Of a DNA stretch of 64,000 bases, positions 57,237 to 64,000 are shown piece by piece. A program made the translations under genes and the position numbers. A model generated the notes under the pieces. That model saw only the letters and a list, made by a program, of their open reading frames with translations. It ran no database searches and was not told where the DNA came from. Origin of the DNA: Edaphochlamys debaryana (taxonomy: Eukaryota > Chlorophyta > Chlorophyceae > Chlamydomonadales); the NCBI GenBank assembly GCA_016858145.1, contig JAEHOE010000015.1, positions 496,001 to 560,000 on the forward strand, read 5' to 3'. Numbering within the stretch: position 1 is the first letter of the stretch; the number at the start of each line of letters is the position of its first letter.

Positions 57237-60200
57237 ATGCCGTCGGCAATGCACCTCGGAAACCAGCTGCTGCCCGTGCCCGAGGTTCTTGGCGCTATAC
57301 TGCTGACCCGCAGTGATATCTGTCAGCTCGCATCCGCTGCGCTGGTCCTGAGCGACGACTATGACCTAAGCGAATCCGCGCGGCCGCTGGACATCGGGGG
57401 CGCTGTCGTCGCTCTGCAAGCGAGAAGCGGCTATGGCTCATGCGCATCAACTGTCGTCCGGCGCCTCCACTCCGCCGGTGAGCAGGGCGGGCGAAGGGAG
57501 GGCGTTTCCACAACCCATGCCCTCACCTTTTTTGCCTCCATCCTCGCGGCCTTGCTCCGCAGACCTGTCCCGGCAGCTGGTGCGTGTGGATGGCGGTGGC
57601 GAGGCACACCCCCTGGCCGCTGTGCTACCCGCGCCGCCCACCGCCCAGCAGTGGCGGGAGGCGTGCAGGGAGCTGGCGGGCAGGCTGCTGCGGGGGGAGG
57701 CGGAGCACGTGACCGCAGCAGAGGTGCGCTGGGGGCCGCAGGGCAGACCTACGCGGGTATGCGTGCCGTCGTCTCAACCTCTCAGCCCTCCCTACCCCTG
57801 CAGCTTCGGTCCGTGTGCGAGCGCCTTGCGGTGCTGCAGCGGTGCGCTGCGGAGCTGCCGGCCCCGGGGCAACCCGTGGACGCCGCCCGTCGCAAGGCGC
57901 TCGAGCGGGTGCTGGCAGCCCCAGTGATGGATGAACCCACATGGGAGCTCTGGCGGCAGGAGCTGGGGAAGTGGCGGTGGGACGCGGAGCGGGCGGCTGA
58001 GCTCGCCGCCACCGGCGGTCCCGTTGAGCCACGACCTGAGCCACCGCCGCCGCTGCAGCCGCCGCAGCCAACGGTTGCCGACCAACGGTTGCCGACCTCG
58101 CAGCAGGCACAAACGGCAGCGTGTGGGGCAGCGCTGGAGGAGGGGGCCACTGGTGCTGCTGTGGAGGTGGGTGTGGAGCTCGTGGCCTCACCGGTCTCTT
58201 CAGCAGCAGCCGGCCCCGGCTTGGCGGCGGCGGTTGCAAGCCCAAGCCCCGGTCCCGGCCGAGAGGGCCCCAAGCGCTGCCGTGACGAGGCCGGGGCGGG
58301 TGACGGCGACGAAGACGCAGACGAGGAAGGGCCGGTGTACAAGCAGTACCGGTCTATCGCTGGCAATGCGGCGAACCATGAGGGCGGGCGTGAGGCACGT
58401 AACGCCGAGCGGCCTGACCGCGGACGGTCCCGCGAGCGCTCCTCTCCAGCAAGGTCCCCGTCTCCCTCCACATCCCGCTCCAGCTCCAGCTCCTCCGCCC
58501 GCTCCAGCTCCCCATCTGGGTCGCCCGCCCGCCGGTCGGGTCCCCGCTGGCGGCACAGGGAGAGGTCCCGCTCAGCCTCGCCCAGGGGCCGCCGCGGCAG
58601 TCCCGTCTACGCCGCCGCCTCCCGAGACTGGCCCTCGCCGGGGGCCTGGGCGGCGGACGTGCACCGCTTCCTCCTGTCCAGACCTGCTGGGCACAGCGTG
58701 CCGTGGGGCGATGTTGCCAGGCAAGCGGGGCGGGAGCGTACTTGGGTCAATGCTGAGGGAGATGGGGTGTCACTGACGCCAGTCTACAGGAACGTCTGCC
58801 TCATCGTGAACTGCTGATTTGCTGTCTGAGCCCGGCTGACACAAGCCACTGCGGCGCCCATCACTCCCGATGTGGGTCGGCTCCTCCTGCCCCTCCAGCG
58901 CTGGCTTCGACGTGCCCAGCAAGTTCCGCAGCCCCTTCCAGAGCCTGGCCAGCTTCCTGCGGGACCCGGACTTCAGGACACTCTGGACCGTCAAGGACCA
59001 AGGCCGTCTGGAGCTGCTTGCCCTGCCGCCGCCGGCGCGGGCTCAGGGCAGGGGCGGCGCTGGGCACGGCGGCAAAAAACCCTCAGTGGAGGCCTGGGCG
59101 GCGGACGTGTACCGGCACCTGCTGACGCGGCCTGGGCACACGATCAAGGTTTCCTGGCTCAACGAGTAGGTCTTCCGAGGGGAAGTGCAGCCTCGAGCTG
59201 GGAGAAAAGGGCGCTGTGGGGTGGATCAGGGCGCACCGCCGCATCGGCTGTAGTAACATAGTAATAATATGGCAGACCTCCCAGCCTTGTCTGACTGTCC
59301 CTTCCACCCGCACCCAGGGTGGGCTTGGGCCTGGACCGCTCGTTTCTGCACGGCGGCACCACAGCGGCAGGATTCCTGTCCGGACCGGACTTCCGGACGC
59401 TCTGGACGGTCGGAGCCCAGGAGATGGGCGTACCGCTCCGCCTTACCGCACTGCCGGGGGCGCTGGGACCCTGGCTAGCGGAGCGGAAGCGCCTGCAGGA
59501 AGAGCGGCGGCGGCGGAGGCTGGAGCTCGAGCGGGGCCGCAAGGTGTCACGCTCGCGCTCCAGCACCCTATCCGCGGCCACGTCTCGGTCGGGCTCCCGG
59601 TCTGCCTCCCGCGCCAGCTCAGGCGCTGGCTCGGAGTCCCCTTCTCGGTCCGCCCGCAGCTCCCGCGGCCGCGGCCGCTCCCATGACCGCTCCTCCTCTG
59701 CCTCCTCCTCCCGCTCCCGCGACCGGTCCTGCTCCCGGTCGCCTGAGGGCCGTGCCCGATCTGGGTCGGGCTACCGCGGCCGGCGCCGTGCCTCGCGGTC
59801 GGCGTCACCCGGGCGCCGTGGCGGCCCGGGCGTCTCAATGCCGGACCGGATACCGGTACACGTCCGGGGCATTAACGTCGCCTTTGCCGGGGACCCAGCT
59901 CTGGAGGCCTGGGCCACGGGCGTGCACCGCTTCCTGATAAGCAGGCCAGAGCACACCGCTGTAGCTGCGGACTTGCGCAGGTGGGCGTCGACCTGGCCGT
60001 AGCCATTGCATGGGGTTTAGGCGCATTCCATGTGCAGCTGCAACGTCCATCCGTCTGTCAGCATGCTCTCGACCTCGACCTGGCTGAGGCCTTTCGTCCC
60101 TCTTCCTGTCCTCCAGTATGGGCCTGGGCGTTCGGGATGAGTGGCTAGGGCCGCACGGCGGGGCTGCGGCCTTCTACAAGAGCAATGCGTTCCAAGACCT

Positions 60201-61730
60201 CTGGACCGTGAGCATCAAGATGCCGATGAGGCTCACGGCCAACCCCGGAGCTCTGGAGCCCTGGCTGCAGCGCCGGCGGCAGGCACGGGACCCGGACCGG
60301 CAGCGCGGTCAGGGACGGCGCAGCGGACGGCGGAACGTACAAGAGCAGGAGGACGGCAAGTGGGCATCCGTAGAGGAGTGGGCGGAGGACGTCCACCGCT
60401 TCCTGATGTCCCACAGCAAGCACACGGCAACCTGGTCTGAAGTCACTCGGTAAGCGGTGGGGAAGAAGGCCAAGGGACTGAGGCACCAACGATGGTCTAG
60501 CTGTGTCGGCCGATGCGGGAGGAGTTCCTACAGCACGCGAGGGGTGGCTGCCTGGTCAAAGACCCTGGCTGCGGTGGCAGCGATCGTTGCACCACTCCTT
60601 TGGGTTGTCGCACATGCGTCACGTCACGATGGTCAGTTAACGTCCGGCATCTATCTGCAGGTCAGGATTCGAGATCCCAAGCGCGTTTCGAGGCTTGCGG
60701 CCGCTCACGGCCTTCCTGTACGGCTTCGACCACCTGTGGACGCTATCCGACCCCAACCGGCCCAAGAACCAGCCCCTCGAGCTCACCGCCATACCGCTGG
60801 GGGAGCGCAGGACCCGGAGCCGCGAGCGCTCCCCAAAGCTGCCGGGGAACAGCGGCGGGCCCTCAACGCGGCCGACCGAGGCCTGGGCGGAGGGCGTGTA
60901 CCGTTACCTCCTCACGCAGCCCGGCCTGACCGCTCCTCTGACCCAGCTCAAGAGGTGCGTGACTGGCTGATACGTGGAAGCATCTCTTGGGACCTGGTCT
61001 CCTTTGACATGGCACATCCGTACTTTACCCTCGCGTCTGCGTCGACGCTTCGCCACCGAACACGCTCCTCCATCCTCGTTCTTGCCATGCCCTTCTCCCC
61101 TGCAGCGCGGGCCTCATTCCCCCCAGCCTGCCGACCAGCAGCCTGGACGCATTCCACTTCCTGAAGAACCGCATGTGCCGCCGCCTGTGGAAGGTGTCCT
61201 GGAGCTCCCCCGCCTGCGAGTCCCTGGTCCTCACCGCCATCCCCGGGGCGCTCCGGCCGATCGAGCAGCAGCAGATGGTGTGGGAGCTGGAGTGGGCCCA
61301 GCAGCGCGCGCAGAAGACCGCCGCGCGGCTAGCGGTCCAGGCCGCTATTGCAGGGATCGGCAGCGGCGCGAGAGGCGGTGCCGGTGGCGGCGGAGGCCTG
61401 TCGTTCAACCTGGGGCTCAGCGCTGCGCTGCCCGGTGCGGCGCCTTCGGGGCTGCCCGCGGCCAAGGGCCCCGCGGCCGCGGCAGTTGGCGTCACGCCGG
61501 CGGCTGTGGACGCGGCTGCGGGCCTCGCGGCCAAGATCTCCGCCCTGGTGCCTGGAGCTGGCGGCTCCCTGCTGCACCCCTGCCAGGGTGTGCTCCGTGC
61601 ACCCGGCCCGGCCTGCCCAGTGTCTGCGCCCCTGCCGGCAGCGGCCGGGAACTCCAGCCCCGGCGGCAAGGACTCAGGGCGAAGCTGCCCGCGGCTGGCG
61701 GGAGGGACCCTGGTGCAGCGGCCGGGCTGA
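57237..61730 (+). CDS. WR9: protein with two RS-rich segments and five winged-helix-like repeats (intact)
   Basis: Exons inferred: 57237-57477, 57563-57723, 57804-58720, 58899-59165, 59318-59980, 60118-60449, 60661-60954 and 61106-61730. The A domain (QLLPVPEVLGAILLTRSDI) is closest to WR10, and both begin MPSA, supporting ATG 57237. B has VDGGGEAHPLAAVLPAPP. A first SR/Ser-rich tract (58430-58600) precedes the repeats and a second, stronger one (59550-59830) lies between repeats 2 and 3, which is unique in the array. The intron at 58721 has a GC donor. The last repeat is divergent (AGLIPPSLPTSSLDAFHFL) and the C terminus is long and Ala/Gly-rich, ending at 61730. No lesion is seen. Confidence 0.75.
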
Positions 61731-63144
61731 GCGCCGCCTGCGAGGGACCAAGTGGGCGGGTAGGTGGCGGGAAAGCAGGCGGCTTTGGCGTGAGACGGGT
61801 GAGGCCCGTGAGATGGAGGTCTTCTCGTCCTGTGCGCGCCTTGGCCGGCTCTCGGGATGCCTGGACTGCCCGTACTCACCGTTCTGGCTTGCCTTCCTAC
61901 AGGCTGGATGGGCCACATGCGGCCAGGGCGCTCCCTGGACGCGCAGCCGGCGGCGGTCGAGTCGCGCAGCACCTGCTCGTGGGCCGTGAACGGAGAGGAA
62001 CGCTGGAGGCTTACGCTTGGGGTGAAAGGGCGTGGTCATTGCCTGCCGGCGTGAATAGCAGTCGAGTCCACGCTTGCATGGGCGAGGGATGCGTCATCAG
62101 TACCGCTCGGCTCGAGTGGTGGTAGAAGAGGCAGCTGAGAAGCGCTGCTCGGAGCTCCTCAGACCAGCTAGCTGCAACATGCGAGATGCAGTTCTGACCA
62201 GGGTTCTGGCCTCTCCTTCTCTTCTAGCTTTTGTAGCTGTTATCATGGTGTTGGCCGACAGGCTAGCGGCGCATTTTGGGAACCGGTTCTATCTTCTGGA
62301 GAGGTGCATGTGTTTGTGCACCCTACCCAACCGGCCAAGTCCGGCATTGCGGGGTTGCGAAGGCCCCTGACTTATGGCGGCGCTCCGGCGCTGTGGGGCT
62401 TAGTGCTTGATTGCGCGGCCCCAGTGCTGCCCGGCCTCGCGGGGTTTGGGGCTCAGCCCTTTTCCCTGTCCTGAGGAGGACAGACACCCTTGTTGAAACC
62501 GGTATGGAGCCACCACAATGCGTGGCGCTATTGGCGCTGATCAGCGCTGGTGGGCGCTGGTGGGCCAGTTGATTGCATGTGCAGGTGCGCTGATACTGAC
62601 GGCAATGCCATGACTGATGGAGTGAATGTGCGGGATAGATAGCGGTGGGGACAAGCGATGAGGAGGGAGCCCAGAGGGGATGCTCCAGCACTGGGGCTGC
62701 GAGCAGCAAGGAGAGCCTTCTGCGTGCAGATACATTTGGCGTGGGCTACGCCGGGAGTCAGCATGCATGGTTGGACCTGTCACGGCTGTCAGGTCACTGC
62801 ATGAGGCGTGAGACCCGGCGGTGTACGGCCGTGATGTCAGGCAGTCAGGGGTGGTTGACGGGGGCACCGCATGGGGGCACCGCATGGCGTGCCGACAGAT
62901 CCGGCGGCGTACGGCGGTGGTGTCAGGCGTGGTTGTCCTTTACCGTATGCAGCAAACTCGTCGTAGCCGCAGCTGTCGTCTTGGTTGTGCCCGATGCTGC
63001 CGCGCGCCGCAATTTCAGTGAATAAAGCGAACCGACAAGCAACCCGGACGCAGCGTATCCCCAATCTTTAGCGAACCTCCTTCTATGGCTTAGTCTTAGT
63101 ACATCTCGCGCGTGGGCCTCGGCGCGACGACGAACGGCAGCCGC
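61731..63144. other. WR9-WR10 spacer
   Basis: No supported gene in 1.4 kb. A possible acceptor at about 61902 opens a frame with no family match. The repeat at 62456-62491 is described separately. Near 62865-62900 GGGGCACCGCATGG is duplicated in tandem. Confidence 0.4.
62456..62491. repeat. Dispersed repeat with TGTCCT/AGGACA inverted arms, copy 2
   Basis: Same block as 52052-52086, with a GAGG rather than GCGG loop between the arms. Similarity does not extend clearly beyond about 35 bases. Confidence 0.6.
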
Positions 63145-64000
63145 ATGCCGTCGGCAGTTTGCCCCAGCGACCAGCTGCTGCCTGTGCCCGAGGTTCTTGG
63201 CGCTACTCTCCTGACGCGGGATGACATTTGCCGGCTTGCATCCACAGCGCTGGTCCTAAGCGAGGTTGATGGCCTCTGTGATGACGCGCTGCCGCTTATC
63301 ACAAGCGCGTTCGTCGCACTGGACGCGGGCAGCACCGATTACTCCGGCGCAGCTACTGTCGTCCGGCGCCTCCACTCGGCCGGTGAGGAGTGCGGGCGGA
63401 GACAGGGCGTTCCTACACGCCCACCTGCGCCCACATGCCCGTGCCCTCACCCCTGCCCTCACCCTTCCCCGCCGGATGCCCTGATTCCTTCCCCGCAGAC
63501 CTGTCCCGCCAGCTGGTGCGTGTGGATGGCAGCAGCGAGGTGCACCCCCTGGCCGCAGTGCTGCCCGGGCCGCCCTCGGCCCAGCAGTGGCGGGAGGCGT
63601 GCAGGGAGCTGGCGGGCAGGCTGCTGCGGGGGGAGGCGGAGCACGTGACAGCGGCAGAGGTGGGCTGGGGGCCGCAGGGGTGCGCTAAGTGGGTATGCAC
63701 GCCATTACCGTCTCTTACGCCTCGGCCCTTCCTCCTCCACCCGCAGCTTCGGTCCGTGTGCGAGCGGCTGGCGGTGCTGCAGCGGTGCGCTGCGGAGCTC
63801 GGCCCCGGGGCAACCCCTGGACGCCGCCCGTCGCAAGGCGCTCGAGGGGGTGCTGGCAACCCCAGTGATGGACGCAGGCACATGGGAGCTGTGGCGGCAG
63901 GAGCTCAACATGTGGCGGTGGGACGAGGAGCGGGCGGCTGAGCTCGCCGCCACCGGCGGGCCTATGGAGCCACAGGTGGAGACAGCATCGCAGCAACGCA
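63145..64000 (+). CDS. WR10: 5' part of a tenth WR-family gene, cut by the window edge
   Basis: Exons inferred: 63145-63382, 63499-63659 and 63747 to beyond the edge. The A domain (QLLPVPEVLGATLLTRDDI) pairs with WR9. B has a small variant (VDGSSEVHPLAAVLPGPPSA). In exon 3 the GAGCTGCCGG of paralogues reads GAGCTCGG, a 2-nt deletion near 63800 that shifts the frame. After it the next frame gives the expected LDAARRKALEGVL ... WELWRQELNMWRWDEE. The gene may be a pseudogene or this may be a base-calling error; the rest lies outside. Confidence 0.65.

Noticed and set aside
61731..62125. Possible extra last exon of WR9 near 61902
   Set aside because: An AG acceptor and an open frame exist, but none of the terminal-repeat residues (LRIP, WW, LTL) appear in any frame.
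1..64000. tRNA or rRNA genes
   Set aside because: No cloverleaf with a T-loop (GTTCGA-type) and matching arms, and no rRNA-like conserved block, were noticed by eye.

Overview
The window is nuclear DNA from a high-GC eukaryote, most likely a chlorophyte green alga. The evidence is a multi-exon UBA5 gene, many short spliceosomal introns, TGTAA polyadenylation-type signals, and G/C-rich codons with alanine/arginine-rich low-complexity tracts. Another high-GC alga is not excluded.

Layout. At 618-4813 lies an intact 13-exon UBA5 (the UFM1-activating E1). From 5027 to the right edge runs a head-to-tail tandem array of ten paralogues, all on the + strand, called WR1-WR10 here: WR1 5027-9002, WR2 12182-16336, WR3 18909-23114, WR4 25075-30378, WR5 32234-36213, WR6 43310-46354, WR7 47155-51805, WR8 52986-56504, WR9 57237-61730, WR10 63145-edge. 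A decayed 3' remnant of a further copy sits at 23345-24009. I recognise no named family. Each protein has (A) a variable N-terminal exon with an LLPVPEVL-type motif, (B) a nearly invariant ~54-residue exon, (C) a Trp-rich helical segment, (D) a long low-complexity region that is RS-rich in most copies, and (E) three to five repeats of about 80 residues that look like winged-helix (LOTUS/OST-HTH-like) domains. An intron splits every repeat at the same point.

Mobile DNA is woven through the array. A full-length APE-type LINE (36480-42929) has two intact ORFs, a 10-bp target-site duplication and a structured 3' UTR. Its 3' end recurs as short fragments at about 8.65-8.85, 17.2 and 31.7-31.9 kb. 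A hAT-like 862-bp element interrupts WR4. A lone minus-strand gene with Cys pairs (9993-12063) sits between WR1 and WR2.

Only WR1, WR7, WR8 and WR9 read open throughout. WR2, WR3, WR5, WR6 and WR10 carry one or a few frame lesions and WR4 carries several, so the array is a mixture of apparently active and decaying copies. About 15 of roughly 68 inferred introns have GC rather than GT donors, which is unusually many. All exon boundaries come from reading splice signals and aligning paralogues by eye; no transcript evidence was available.
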